DNA of 60,399 nucleotides from Micromonospora inaquosa (GTDB taxonomy: Bacteria > Actinomycetota > Actinomycetes > Mycobacteriales > Micromonosporaceae). A program made the position numbers and the translations under genes. The notes beneath the pieces were generated by a model. It worked only from the letters and a program-made list of their open reading frames with translations. It ran no database searches and had not been told where the DNA came from. Shown in pieces: positions 51,669 to 60,399 of this stretch; positions within the stretch are counted from its first letter, which is position 1; each line of letters opens with the position of its first letter. The stretch spans positions 1 through 60,399 of the forward strand of contig NZ_QGSZ01000339.1 in NCBI RefSeq assembly GCF_003857055.1, in the 5' to 3' direction.

Positions 51669-53195
51669 ATGCAGCAGCACGGAATCGGCGCGTGGGTGGC
51701 CAAGCGCCGGCTCAAGTCCCCGGACCGCGTCGCGATCATCCACGGCGACCGGTCTCCCATCACGTACGGGCAGTTCGCCGACGCCGTGGACCGGATCTCG
51801 GCGGTGCTGCGGGATCGGGGCGTCGGCAAGGGCGACTCCGTCGCCTACCTTGGTGAGAACAGCCCCGAACTCCTCCAGGTGATGTTCGGGGCGGCGCAGG
51901 TCGGGGCGGTCTTCGTGCCGATCAACACCCGGCTCGCCGCACCCGAGATCGCCTACGTCCTCGCCGACTGCGCCGCGCGGGTGCTGGTCCACGACCCGGA
52001 CTTCGCGGTGCCGGTGGCGTCCGCCGCGCCGGCCGCCCGGGTCCCGTACGTCATCGTCAACGGCGAGGGCACCGCGGACCGACCCGGGCTGTCCCACCTG
52101 ACCCGGGCCGCCGTCGCCGGGTTCACCGACCATGCCGACACCGCCCACCAGGATCCGGCGGCGATCGTCTACACCTCCGGCACGACCGGCCGGGCCAAGG
52201 GCGCCGTGCTGACCCACGGCAACCTGACCTGGGTGGCGCTCAACTGTGTGGTCGACTACGACGTCGTCTCCACCGACGTCGCGCTCATGATCTCGCCGCT
52301 GTTCCACGTCGCCTCGCTCGGGATGGGCGCCCTGCCCGTCATCCTCAAGGGCGCCACGATGGTCATCGAGAAGGGCTTCGAACCGGGCCGCGCGCTCGCG
52401 CAGATCGAGCGGCACGGGGTCACCATGCTCAGCGGCGTACCGACCACCTACCAGCTGATGGCCGACCACCCGGCCTGGGCGTCGACCGACCTGTCGACGT
52501 TGACGAAGCTCACCTGCGGAGGTTCGGCGGTGCCGGCCCGCGTCCTCAACGCGTACGAGTCGCGGGGCCTGTCCTTCTCGCAGGGTTACGGCATGACCGA
52601 GGCCGCGCCGGGCGCCACCGCGCTGCCGCCGGCGATGACGCGTGCCAAGCAGGGCAGTGTCGGTCTGCCGCACTTCTTCACCGACGTGCGGATCACCGAT
52701 GCGGCCGGTGCGGTGGTGCCCACCGGCGTTGTCGGTGAGATCGAGGTCGCGGGACCCAACGTCTTCCCCGGCTACCACGGGCTCCCGGAGGCGACCGCCG
52801 AGGCGTTCACGGCGGACGGGTGGTTCCGCTCCGGGGACCTCGGCCACCTGGACGCCGACGGCTACCTCTACATCACCGGCCGCCTCAAGGACATGATCAT
52901 ATCGGGGGGCGAGAACATCTATCCGCTCGAACTCGAGCAACTGCTCACCGAGGTCGACGGGGTGACGTCGGCGGCGGTCATCGGCGTACCGGACGAGCGG
53001 TGGGGGGAGGTGCCGTGGGCGATCGTGACCGTACGGGAGGGAGTGTCGGTGGACACCGCCACCATCCGGGCTCGCCTCGACGGAAGGATCGCCCGCTACA
53101 AGCTACCGAAGAACGTCGTCATCGTGGACGAGCTGCCGCGGACGGCGTCGGGGAAGGTGCGGAAGACCGATCTGAGGGCCCGATTCGGCGCCTAG
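51669..53195 (+). CDS. Acyl-CoA synthetase (AMP-forming)
   Basis: 508 aa ANL-family ligase: AMP-binding IVYTSGTTGRAKGAVLTH, GYGMTEAAPG, and C-terminal SGGENIYPLELE with catalytic Lys in PRTASGKVRKTDL. Chain-length specificity unclear; context suggests an aromatic or aliphatic breakdown acid. I chose ATG 51669 because AGGAGA is 6 bp upstream; ATG 51663 overlaps it. Its 3' end overlaps the convergent PaaX gene by 77 bp. Confidence 0.92.
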   Translation: MQQHGIGAWVAKRRLKSPDRVAIIHGDRSPITYGQFADAVDRISAVLRDRGVGKGDSVAYLGENSPELLQVMFGAAQVGAVFVPINTRLAAPEIAYVLADCAARVLVHDPDFAVPVASAAPAARVPYVIVNGEGTADRPGLSHLTRAAVAGFTDHADTAHQDPAAIVYTSGTTGRAKGAVLTHGNLTWVALNCVVDYDVVSTDVALMISPLFHVASLGMGALPVILKGATMVIEKGFEPGRALAQIERHGVTMLSGVPTTYQLMADHPAWASTDLSTLTKLTCGGSAVPARVLNAYESRGLSFSQGYGMTEAAPGATALPPAMTRAKQGSVGLPHFFTDVRITDAAGAVVPTGVVGEIEVAGPNVFPGYHGLPEATAEAFTADGWFRSGDLGHLDADGYLYITGRLKDMIISGGENIYPLELEQLLTEVDGVTSAAVIGVPDERWGEVPWAIVTVREGVSVDTATIRARLDGRIARYKLPKNVVIVDELPRTASGKVRKTDLRARFGA

Positions 53196-54006
53196 CCGCA
53201 GGCCGGGCCGCGACGAGTTCGGCGAACTCCGCCGCGGACGCCCCAGCCAGCTTCTCGTGCATCCGACGGTAGGTCTGCACCGATCTCGTGGCCGGCCACT
53301 CCGCGTCCATGAACTCGGCCGGCAGCCTCGGGTCGGCGCGCAGCAGCGCAAGCCAGTCCGCCACGAGCATCGTCCGTACGGTGAGGGCGCTCGGTGCCAT
53401 CGCCATCGCGGACCTGTCGTCCCACACGTCGATGAAGGCGAGGTGGGCGCGCCGGATCGCCTCGATGTCCCACGCCGCGCGCACGCTCTCGCCGATCGGG
53501 AACCCGGCGAGCTCGCGGGCGTGGAAGGCGATCACGGTGTTGGGCGCGAGGTCCTGCCGCAGCGGCTCCAACGACCCGGCGAGGTCGACCTCGCCGGGCG
53601 CGAGCCAGAGCCCGTCCCGGATCGGCGCGAAGCCCTCCCAGGTGAGGGTTGAGCGCAGCCGGTGCCGCAGCATCCGCTGGCCCTCCGGGATCGAGAAGGT
53701 GACCAGGGTCCACCCGCTGCCCTGTGGGTCGAACGGCCGCGGCCCGCGTACCCGGTACTTCGCCTCGCGCAACACCGCGACCCCGTGCTCAGTCAGCGAG
53801 AACAGCGTCTCCCGGCCACTCCTGCTGCGGGCCAGGATGCCGCTGTGCACGAGACGGTCGAGGGTCGCGCGGGTGGCCGGCGCGGCGACGTCCGCACCCT
53901 CCAGCACGTTGATCAGGACGCTCGCGCGGATCGGCCCCGTGGCGGCGTCGACGACATGCTCGCCGAAGAAGGCGAGCAACAACTGCTTCGGCTGACGACT
54001 ACCCAC
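53119..54006 (-). CDS. PaaX-family transcriptional repressor
   Basis: 295 aa. N-terminal winged helix (PIRASVLINVL, TRATLDRLVHSGIL) and the PaaX-type central and C-terminal domains (FSIPEGQRMLRHRLRSTLTW). PaaX proteins sense aryl-CoA thioesters, so the neighbouring CoA ligase product may be its ligand. GTG start after GAAGGG. The end is Ser/Ala/Pro/Arg-rich and overlaps the ligase gene antisense. Confidence 0.9.
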   Translation of the reverse strand: MGSRQPKQLLLAFFGEHVVDAATGPIRASVLINVLEGADVAAPATRATLDRLVHSGILARSRSGRETLFSLTEHGVAVLREAKYRVRGPRPFDPQGSGWTLVTFSIPEGQRMLRHRLRSTLTWEGFAPIRDGLWLAPGEVDLAGSLEPLRQDLAPNTVIAFHARELAGFPIGESVRAAWDIEAIRRAHLAFIDVWDDRSAMAMAPSALTVRTMLVADWLALLRADPRLPAEFMDAEWPATRSVQTYRRMHEKLAGASAAEFAELVAARPAARRRIGPSDRSSAPSPTPSAAARPR

Positions 54007-54045
54007 AGCCCTTCCCTTCGGCGAACTCGTTGGCCTGGCCGCCGA

Positions 54046-54858
54046 TCAGCGCGCGGATCGCGGGGCCACCGCCTGCCCGCGTTTGGCCCGCTGGATCTGG
54101 TCGTAGACGTGCGTCCGCAGTTCCGTGAAACGGGGCAGGGCGCGGGTCGTGATCTGATCGCGCTCCGGCGGCAGGTCGATCGCGAGGTCCTCCTGGACCC
54201 AGGTCGGCGACGTGGACAATACTAGAACCCGCTGACCGAGATACACCGACTCGTCGATGTCGTGGGTGACGAAGACAACGGAGATGGTGCGGCTCGCGTG
54301 CAGCTCCCGGACCAGGTCCTCCAGGTCTGCCCGGGTCTGCGCGTCCACCGCCGCGAACGGTTCATCCATGATCAGGATGTCGGGCTGGTAGGCGACCGCC
54401 CGCGCGATCGCCACGCGCTGCTGCATCCCCCCGGAGAGCTGCCACGGGTGGCTTCGCGCGGCGTGCGCGAGACCCACCGCCTCCAGCGCGTCGACGACCA
54501 GCTTGTTTCGGGCCGCGCGGGTGAGTTGCTTGTGCCGCAGCGGAAGCTCGACGTTTCCGCGCACCGTCAGCCAGGGGTAGAGGCTGCGACCGTACTCCTG
54601 GAACACGACGGCCATGGCCGGGCTGGGCCCGGTCACCGGTGCGCCGTCCATCTCGACCACGCCGCTGGTGGGCCGCAGCAGGCCGGCGAGGCACTTCAGC
54701 AGGGTGGTCTTGCCGCAACCGGACGGCCCGACGATGCAGACGAGTTCCCCGGCGTCCATCGTGAAGCTGATGTCCCCGATCGCCTCGACGTCGCCCGTCG
54801 GGGACTCGTAGACCTTGCGCAAGTGCTCCACCCGCAGCAGGGTGCTCCGATCAGGCAC
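54046..54858 (-). CDS. ABC importer ATP-binding protein (SsuB/TauB/NrtD type)
   Basis: 270 aa. Walker A VGPSGCGKTTLL, signature LSGGMQQR, Walker B ILIMDEPFAAVD and H-loop FVTHDIDESVYLG. Chosen start GTG 54858 has GGGAGGTC upstream and overlaps the permease stop by 8 bp. Works with the two permeases and the lipoprotein upstream to import an organic anion. Confidence 0.92.
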   Translation of the reverse strand: MPDRSTLLRVEHLRKVYESPTGDVEAIGDISFTMDAGELVCIVGPSGCGKTTLLKCLAGLLRPTSGVVEMDGAPVTGPSPAMAVVFQEYGRSLYPWLTVRGNVELPLRHKQLTRAARNKLVVDALEAVGLAHAARSHPWQLSGGMQQRVAIARAVAYQPDILIMDEPFAAVDAQTRADLEDLVRELHASRTISVVFVTHDIDESVYLGQRVLVLSTSPTWVQEDLAIDLPPERDQITTRALPRFTELRTHVYDQIQRAKRGQAVAPRSAR

Positions 54859-55675
54859 GGTTGACCTCCCTGATTCCGTGGTACCAGCGCAGGACGCGCC
54901 GTTCGACGAGACCGAAAGCGACGGCGAGGAAGACACCGACGAGGCCGAGCAGGAGGATGCCGCTCCACATCTCGGCGATGAGGTAGTTGCGCTGGAAGTA
55001 GGCGATCCGGTAGCCGAGGCCGGAGGAGGAGGCGAACATCTCGGAGATGACCATCAGGATCAGCGCGACCGAGAGGGCCTGGCGAACCCCGGCCATGATC
55101 CGTGGGCTGGCGGCCGGGAGCACGAGGAACCAGAGCCGCTCCCACCAGGAGACCCGAAACGATTCGGCGGTCTCCTTCATGACGCTGTCTGTTCCCCGGA
55201 CACCCTCGATGGTGTTCAACAGGATCGGCCAGACCGCACCGGAGACGATCACGACCACCTTCATGGTGTCGGTGATCCCGAGTAGGAGCATGGCCACCGG
55301 AATCAGCACCGGCGGCGGGATGGCCCGGAGGAACTCCAGCAGCGGTTCGAGGAGTTCACGCAACCAGTGGGTCAGGCCGATCACGGTGCCGGCGGCGATG
55401 CCGAGCACTATCGACCCGGCGACGCCGAGGCCGAGGCGGGCGAGGCTGGGCAGCACGTCCTCGACGAACGCCGGGCCGACCCAGGTCTCCCGGAAGGCTT
55501 CGGCGATCGTCAACGGGTCGGGGAAGAACTTGCTCGTGCCCCTCGTCGCCACCAGACCCCAGAGCACCAGCAGCAGGGTCGGCAGCCCCAGCGGGTAGAC
55601 GAGGCTCGCCGCGATCCGGGATCCGACCGTCCGGCTGCGTGCCGTGGCGGCGATCCGCTCCGTGTACGCGGTCAC
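54851..55675 (-). CDS. ABC importer permease (SsuC type), second
   Basis: 274 aa, about six membrane helices and the EAA-type loop (ETAESFRVSWWERLWFLVLP, in parts) that contacts the ATPase. GTG start overlaps the first permease stop by 4 bp. With two different permease genes, the transporter may be a heterodimer. Confidence 0.9.
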   Translation of the reverse strand: MTAYTERIAATARSRTVGSRIAASLVYPLGLPTLLLVLWGLVATRGTSKFFPDPLTIAEAFRETWVGPAFVEDVLPSLARLGLGVAGSIVLGIAAGTVIGLTHWLRELLEPLLEFLRAIPPPVLIPVAMLLLGITDTMKVVVIVSGAVWPILLNTIEGVRGTDSVMKETAESFRVSWWERLWFLVLPAASPRIMAGVRQALSVALILMVISEMFASSSGLGYRIAYFQRNYLIAEMWSGILLLGLVGVFLAVAFGLVERRVLRWYHGIREVNRA

Positions 55676-56472
55676 AACGGCTCCTCTCCTCGCACGGACT
55701 GGTGCCACGACAGCACCCGACGCTCGATGAACCGGAAGGCGATGTTCACAGTGAGCCCGAGCAGGCCGGTGACCACGACCAGCGCGTACAGGCCGGCGGC
55801 GTCGCCGGCGGAGCGGGACAGCTCGATCATGCGCCCGAGGCCGGGGTTGCCGATCACCATCTCCGCGGTGATGGCGAGGATGAGCGCGACCGCCGCCGCG
55901 AGCCGCAGGCCGGTCATGAGGTACGGCAGGGTGGTCGGCAGGACGAGGTGCGTCAGCTGCTCCCGCCGGGTCAGACCGAAACCGCGGGCGGTGTCGCGAG
56001 CCACCGCGTCGACGTCGGCGACGCCGTAGATCACCTGCACGAACACCTGCCAGAACGACGCGTAGATGATGATGACGAGGGCGGCCTGCCGCTGGATGCC
56101 GAACATCAGCACGGCGAGCGGAATGAGGGCTACCGACGGGATCGGGCGCAGGAACTCGACCATCGTGTGGGTCGCGCGCCGCAGGAACGGCACCAACCCG
56201 ACGACAGTGCCGAGGACGACGGCCCCGATGGTCGCCACCGTCAGGCCGATCGCCCAGGACGTCATGGTGCCGCCCAGCCGGCGCCAGAACGCGAGGTCGA
56301 CGAGCTGTTCGAACAGCCGCGCCAGCACGTCCGTCACGTACGGCAGATACGACGGGTTGATCAGGCCCAGCGTCGGGATCAGTTGCCAGACGACGAGGAA
56401 CCCGGTCAGGCCGACGACGCCCAGCACCGCTTTGCGTAACGCGCGCAGGCGTCGAGTGGAAGGAACGCGCAT
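55672..56472 (-). CDS. ABC importer permease (SsuC type), first
   Basis: 266 aa, about six helices, with RDTARGFGLTRREQLTHLVL as the ATPase-contact loop. ATG after CGGGAG. Paralogous to the other permease at low similarity. Confidence 0.9.
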   Translation of the reverse strand: MRVPSTRRLRALRKAVLGVVGLTGFLVVWQLIPTLGLINPSYLPYVTDVLARLFEQLVDLAFWRRLGGTMTSWAIGLTVATIGAVVLGTVVGLVPFLRRATHTMVEFLRPIPSVALIPLAVLMFGIQRQAALVIIIYASFWQVFVQVIYGVADVDAVARDTARGFGLTRREQLTHLVLPTTLPYLMTGLRLAAAVALILAITAEMVIGNPGLGRMIELSRSAGDAAGLYALVVVTGLLGLTVNIAFRFIERRVLSWHQSVRGEEPL

Positions 56473-56502
56473 GTCACTCCCGTCGTCGCGCGGGCGGCGA
56501 GG

Positions 56503-56529
56503 CCCTCCCCGGTCCGGGGCCGGGGAGGG
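56503..56529 (-). terminator. Hairpin between lipoprotein and permease genes
   Basis: Perfect 10-bp stem (56503-56512 with 56520-56529), 7-nt loop, no T-run. It likely favours expression of the binding protein over the permeases. Confidence 0.65.
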
Positions 56530-56543
56530 CGGGATCGCGCCTG

Positions 56544-57518
56544 CTACTGCTGCTGGATGAGACGGTCGAGGTTGGGTTGCTTGTCGAGCACCTTGTACTT
56601 CTGGGCGAGTTCCGCGAGGGTCTGCAGGCTCTGCCGGTCGATCTCCCAGCCGAAGGCCGGCAGCCGCACCGAGTCGGCCACCGGCGCGGGCAGCTCCAGG
56701 TTGTCCTTGATGGCCTGTCGCAGCGCGGCCTCGTTGGCGGGGTCCTTGGCCCACTCCAACGTCTTCTTCATCGCCGCCGTGAAGTCCTCGACCAGCTTGG
56801 CGTCCTTCTCGGTGCGTTCCTTGGTGGTGATGGTGGTGAGCGTGGTCAGACCGGGCACCACCGCCTGGTAGGGCGCGACGATGAAGGTGTCGCCGCGGCC
56901 CTTCAGTTGCGTGACGAACGGCTCCGGCACCCAGGCGGCGTCGATGTTGCCGGATTCGAGTTGGGCCGGGGCGTCCGGGAAGGCGACCTCGACGAACTTG
57001 ATCTTCGACGGATCGCCGCCGTCCTTCTCGACCGCCGCCATGATCGTGACATCGCCGGCGGCGCCCAGGCTGTTGACAGCGACCCGTTTGCCCGCGAGGT
57101 CGGCGGGCCGCTTGATGCCGGACTTCGCCGAGGCCACCACGGCGTTGATGTCGTCGCCGTCGGCGTACGAGGAGGCGTAGTTGCCGATGATGACGACGCC
57201 GAGATCCCGTAGGTCGGCCCGGAACGGGCCGAAGGGCTGGCCGATCGCGAAGTCGATGTCGCCGTTCATGAGCGCGGGGATGGCCTGCGCGCCGCCCTGG
57301 GCGGGCAGCACCTCGACCTGGAGGCCGCGTTCGGCGAAGAGGCCCGCCTTGATGCCGCCCCAGAGCGCGGCGGTCTCGGTGATGGGCAGCGCCGCGACCC
57401 GGACCTTGCGCAGATCGCCCGACGGCTGTTCGGACGGCTCGGACGCGTCGGAGTCGGTACATCCGGTGAGGGCGATCGCGGTAGCGGCGATCAGCCCGAG
57501 AGCCATGACCTTCTTCAT
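56544..57518 (-). CDS. ABC importer substrate-binding lipoprotein (SsuA/NMT1 type)
   Basis: 324 aa. Lipobox LTGC (Cys20) after an N-terminal signal; the mature protein has the NMT1/SsuA fold (FAERGLQVEVLPAQGG, NSLGAAGD). Probably binds an aromatic or sulfonated acid for uptake into the catabolic pathway encoded alongside. First gene of the importer operon. Confidence 0.9.
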   Translation of the reverse strand: MKKVMALGLIAATAIALTGCTDSDASEPSEQPSGDLRKVRVAALPITETAALWGGIKAGLFAERGLQVEVLPAQGGAQAIPALMNGDIDFAIGQPFGPFRADLRDLGVVIIGNYASSYADGDDINAVVASAKSGIKRPADLAGKRVAVNSLGAAGDVTIMAAVEKDGGDPSKIKFVEVAFPDAPAQLESGNIDAAWVPEPFVTQLKGRGDTFIVAPYQAVVPGLTTLTTITTKERTEKDAKLVEDFTAAMKKTLEWAKDPANEAALRQAIKDNLELPAPVADSVRLPAFGWEIDRQSLQTLAELAQKYKVLDKQPNLDRLIQQQ

Positions 57519-57643
57519 TGACGAGGCCCTTCCTGGGCGGGTGGTGGGTGCGTCGGAAGTCGGCGGATGCCTCGGATCTGCAGGTGAACTACCGCTGCGT
57601 GGGGGCGCACGCCGCTGTGGTGGCCATGGTCAGTCACGCCGGC

Positions 57644-57674
57644 ATTGAAAGTCAATAATTTCTGACGCCCGTCA
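57644..57674. promoter_or_regulatory. Operator-like palindromes between importer and pobA genes
   Basis: ATTGA-AAG-TCAAT (57644-57656) and TGACG-CC-CGTCA (57663-57674) lie in the 192-bp gap upstream of the importer operon. The second resembles TGACGCCCGATCA at 49201 before the SDR operon. Could be PaaX or IclR sites. Confidence 0.4.
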
Positions 57675-57710
57675 TGGATAAGTTGAACGACGTGCTGCGC
57701 CGACTCCCAC

Positions 57711-58892
57711 TCAGACCTCGGGCAGACCCACGTAGTTCTCCGACAGGCTGGTGGCGTAGGCGTCGGAGGTGGTGACGTACCTCAGTGTGGCGATCTGCAG
57801 CTTCGTCTCGTACGGGTCGTCACGCTCCAGCCGGTGCAGCATCGAGGTCATCCACCAGGAGAAGTGCTGGGCCCGCCAGACCCGGCGCAACGCCGTGGCC
57901 GAGTAGCTCTCCAGCAGATCGGTGCTGCCCCCGTCGTACCACGCGGCGAAGGCGTCGCCGAGCAGCGCGACGTCGGCGAGGGCCAGGTTCATTCCCTTCG
58001 CGCCGGTCGGCGGGACGATGTGTACGGCGTCCCCGGCCAGGAACAGCCGCTCCCACTGCATCGGCTCGACCACGAAGCTGCGCATTCCGGTGATGGACTT
58101 CTCCAGGATCGGCCCCTCGTTGAGCGACCAGCCCGGCACCGTCTCCAACCGGGCCCGTAGTTCCGTCCAGATCCGTTCGTCCGGCCAGGCGGCGATGTCC
58201 TCGTCCGGCGCGACCTGTAGGTACAGCCGCGAAAGCTCGGGGGAGCGCATGCTGTGGAGGGCGAAGCCTCGTTCGTGGTTGGCGTAGATGAGTTCGTCCA
58301 CCGCCGGCGGCGCGGCGGCGAGGACACCCAACCAGGCGAAGGGGTACGCCCGCTCGTAGGTGGTCAGCACCCCCTCGGGCACCGCGCCCCGGCTCACTCC
58401 GTGGAAGCCGTCGCAGCCGGCCACGAAGTCGCAGTGCAGCTCCTCGTCACGCCCGTCGCGTCGAAAGTGGACGACCGGCGAGTCCGAGTCGAGGCCGTCC
58501 AGGCGTACCGCGTCGGCCTCGAAGAGGATCGAGCCGCCGGCCGCGAGTCGGGCGGCGATCAGGTCCTTGACCACTTCCTGCTGCCCGTAGACGGTGATCG
58601 CCCGCCCGGTCAGATCTGCCATCGGCACCCGATGCGACTCCCCGGCGAAGCGCAGCTCGATGCCCTCGTGGCGCAGTCCCTCCCGTTGCAGCCGTTCGCC
58701 CACACCGCTGCGGCAGAGCAGGTCGACCGAGCCCTGTTCGAGGACGCCCGCCCGGAGTCGGTGCTCGACGTAGTCGCGGCTGCGACTCTCCAGCACCACG
58801 GACTCGATTCCGCGCAGGTGCAGCAGGTGCGACAGCATGAGCCCGGCCGGCCCGGCGCCGATGATGCCGACCTGGGTACGCATTCCCGGCAT
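57711..58892 (-). CDS. pobA: 4-hydroxybenzoate 3-monooxygenase
   Basis: 393 aa, converts 4-hydroxybenzoate to protocatechuate using FAD and NAD(P)H. FAD motif IIGAGPAGLMLSHLL, a strongly family-specific ESRSRDYVEHRLRAGVLEQG segment in parts, GCDGFHGVSRGAVPE, and LAGDAVHIVPPTGAKGMNLA. ATG 58892 has GAGGAGAGGAG. Length matches PobA. No pca genes are in the window. Confidence 0.93.
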   Translation of the reverse strand: MPGMRTQVGIIGAGPAGLMLSHLLHLRGIESVVLESRSRDYVEHRLRAGVLEQGSVDLLCRSGVGERLQREGLRHEGIELRFAGESHRVPMADLTGRAITVYGQQEVVKDLIAARLAAGGSILFEADAVRLDGLDSDSPVVHFRRDGRDEELHCDFVAGCDGFHGVSRGAVPEGVLTTYERAYPFAWLGVLAAAPPAVDELIYANHERGFALHSMRSPELSRLYLQVAPDEDIAAWPDERIWTELRARLETVPGWSLNEGPILEKSITGMRSFVVEPMQWERLFLAGDAVHIVPPTGAKGMNLALADVALLGDAFAAWYDGGSTDLLESYSATALRRVWRAQHFSWWMTSMLHRLERDDPYETKLQIATLRYVTTSDAYATSLSENYVGLPEV

Positions 58893-58910
58893 GCTCCTCT
58901 CCTCCCGGTG

Positions 58911-60371
58911 TCAGAACGGGTACCGCGTGATGGTGCCCCGCACGGTGAGCCACTGGGTTTCGGTGAACGCGTCGACGTTCGCCGCCGACCCACCGAACCG
59001 TGAGCCGGTGCCGGACGCTCCCACCCCACCGAACGGCGCCACCGCCTCGTCGCTCACCGTCTGATCGTTGATGTGCACGATTCCGCTGGGGATCCGGTCG
59101 GCGAGCGCCAGCGCCTTCATCACGTCGCGGCTCAGGATGCCCAGGGACAGGCCGTACTCGGTCTGCCGGGCCAACTCCACGGCCTCGTCCTGATCGGTGA
59201 AGGTGATCACCGGCGCGACCGGGCCGAAGACCTCCTGGGCGTACGCCGGGGTCGCGGGGGTGACGTCGGTGAGCACCGTCGGGCGGTAGAACAGCCCCTC
59301 GTACGTGCCCCCGGCCGCTAGCCGGGCACCCGCGTCGACGCTCGCCGTGACCAGGGCGTGGATCTTGTCGCGCTGGTGCTCGTCGATGATCGGTCCGAGT
59401 GCCACCTGCTCCTTCGCCGGGTCGCCGACCGGCAGGTGGTTCGCCTTCTCCGCCAACCGTTCGACGTACCGCTCGGACAGGCTCTCGTGCACCAGGTGTC
59501 GGCCGGTGGTCATGCAGATCTGGCCCTGGTGCAGGAACGACCCCCAGGCGCCGGCGGAGACCGCCAGGTCAAGGTCGGCGTCGTCGAGCACGATCAGCGC
59601 CGAGTTGCCGCCGAGTTCGAGGTGGGCGCGTTTGAGGTGGCGTGCCGCCGCCTCGCCGACCTTGCGGCCGGCGGCGGTCGAGCCGGTGAAGCTGATCACC
59701 CGTACGTTCGGGTCGGCCACCAGCGCCTCGCCGACCTCGGCCCCGCCGGGAAGGACGTGCAGCAGTCCGTCGGGCAGTCCGGCCTCCTCGAAGACCCGGG
59801 CGATCGAGATGCCACCGCAGACTGCCGTGCGCGGATCGGGCTTGAGCACCACGGCGTTGCCCAGCGCCAGGGCCGGGGCGACCGAACGGGTGGCCAGGAT
59901 GAGCGGAAAGTTGAACGGCGCGATGACTCCGACGACGCCGACGGGCAACCGGCGAGCCAGGCTGAGCCGCGGTTGCGCGCTCGGGATGATCTCGCCGAGC
60001 GGGTGCGACGCCAGTGCCGCGGCCTCGTAGCATTCCTGCGCTGCGGTGTCGGTCTCGACGCCGGCCTTGGGTGGGATGGACCCGCCCTCCCGCACGATCC
60101 AGTCGCCGATCTCGGCGGCGTGCCGCTCGAACAGTTGCCCAGCCCGACGCAGCACCGCGGCCCGCTCGGCGTAGCCGGTGGCGGCCCAGGCCCGCTGGGC
60201 GGCGGCGGCGCGGGCGCAGGCGCGCGTCACATCCTCGGTGTTCGCCACACCGACCTGGGCGATCTCCTCTCCGGTGGCGGGAGATCGCACGGGTGCCGTG
60301 CCGCCGGCCGGTTCCACCCAGCCGTCGCTGTGCAGGGTGCCCTGCCAGGTCATGGCGTCCAGCAGTGTCAT
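58911..60371 (-). CDS. Benzaldehyde/vanillin-type aldehyde dehydrogenase
   Basis: 486 aa. Catalytic Cys in HQGQICMTTGR, Glu in LELGGNSALI, NAD-binding FTGSTAAGRKVG. Sequence style matches benzaldehyde or vanillin dehydrogenases, which oxidise aromatic aldehydes to acids. I chose ATG 60371 since GAGG abuts the earlier ATG at 60380. It ends 18 bp before pobA, so the two are probably one unit: aldehyde to acid to protocatechuate. Confidence 0.9.
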   Translation of the reverse strand: MTLLDAMTWQGTLHSDGWVEPAGGTAPVRSPATGEEIAQVGVANTEDVTRACARAAAAQRAWAATGYAERAAVLRRAGQLFERHAAEIGDWIVREGGSIPPKAGVETDTAAQECYEAAALASHPLGEIIPSAQPRLSLARRLPVGVVGVIAPFNFPLILATRSVAPALALGNAVVLKPDPRTAVCGGISIARVFEEAGLPDGLLHVLPGGAEVGEALVADPNVRVISFTGSTAAGRKVGEAAARHLKRAHLELGGNSALIVLDDADLDLAVSAGAWGSFLHQGQICMTTGRHLVHESLSERYVERLAEKANHLPVGDPAKEQVALGPIIDEHQRDKIHALVTASVDAGARLAAGGTYEGLFYRPTVLTDVTPATPAYAQEVFGPVAPVITFTDQDEAVELARQTEYGLSLGILSRDVMKALALADRIPSGIVHINDQTVSDEAVAPFGGVGASGTGSRFGGSAANVDAFTETQWLTVRGTITRYPF

Positions 60372-60399
60372 GGCGGTCATCCTCGGAGCGTGGGGCCGG

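Overview
The window is high-GC actinobacterial DNA with dense genes, frequent GTG starts and many 4-bp stop/start overlaps. A SapB-type lanthipeptide locus, secreted hydrolases carrying ricin-B or AbfB carbohydrate-binding domains, and overall codon use suggest a Micromonospora-like soil actinomycete (Micromonosporaceae). This is inferred from gene content; there is no rRNA to confirm it. I saw no tRNA, rRNA, CRISPR array, transposase, integrase or phage gene.

Layout. 1-2777: a secreted GH10 xylanase cut by the window edge and a GAF-SpoIIE phosphatase. 3038-12093: a ram/amf-like cluster, namely class III lanthipeptide synthetase, a 39-residue SapB-like precursor too short for ordinary gene calling, two ABC exporter subunits, two LuxR-type regulators with unusual receivers, and a Pro/Ala-rich secreted protein. 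12368-18214: a cyclase-like hydrolase with a ThDP enzyme, then a molybdopterin oxidoreductase without the usual N-terminal Fe-S cysteines and its small partners. 18625-21383: two paralogous secreted esterases with ricin-B domains.

21585-31163: the least familiar block. A tightly overlapping six-gene operon (GT2 glycosyltransferase, DUF2064 protein, methyltransferase, membrane sulfite-oxidase-like molybdoenzyme, small membrane protein, MTA phosphorylase) lies beside a DM13 protein, a polytopic membrane protein, a zinc-ribbon sugar epimerase and an OmpR-type two-component system. The same tandem element, GTAAG-N6-GNAAG, sits 49-50 bp upstream of a -10 hexamer at three promoters (DM13 gene, GT2 operon, response regulator). 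I predict that the two-component system autoregulates and controls one unrecognised glyco-redox system.

31340-36000: small regulator/enzyme pairs (ArsR/quinone reductase, MarR/DsbA-like) with clear symmetric operators, two GNAT acetyltransferases and a DUF6817-like protein. 36256-39153: two secreted GH43 enzymes with AbfB domains, preceded by a LacI-type operator resembling one upstream of the xylanase. 39343-45972: an acetoacetate-decarboxylase-like gene with a compensated double frameshift, ThuA and Gfo/Idh genes, a TetR/FAD-monooxygenase pair with twin operators, a LigD-type phosphoesterase, and a terminator-bearing leader before a DksA-like gene.

46135-60371: an aromatic-acid catabolic region with a Rieske oxygenase and reductase, IclR and PaaX regulators, SDR, amidohydrolase, MaoC and acyl-CoA ligase genes, an SsuABC-type importer, 4-hydroxybenzoate hydroxylase and a benzaldehyde-type dehydrogenase. 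With the xylanase, esterases and arabinan/arabinoxylan enzymes, this suggests use of plant hemicellulose and the aromatic acids released from it.
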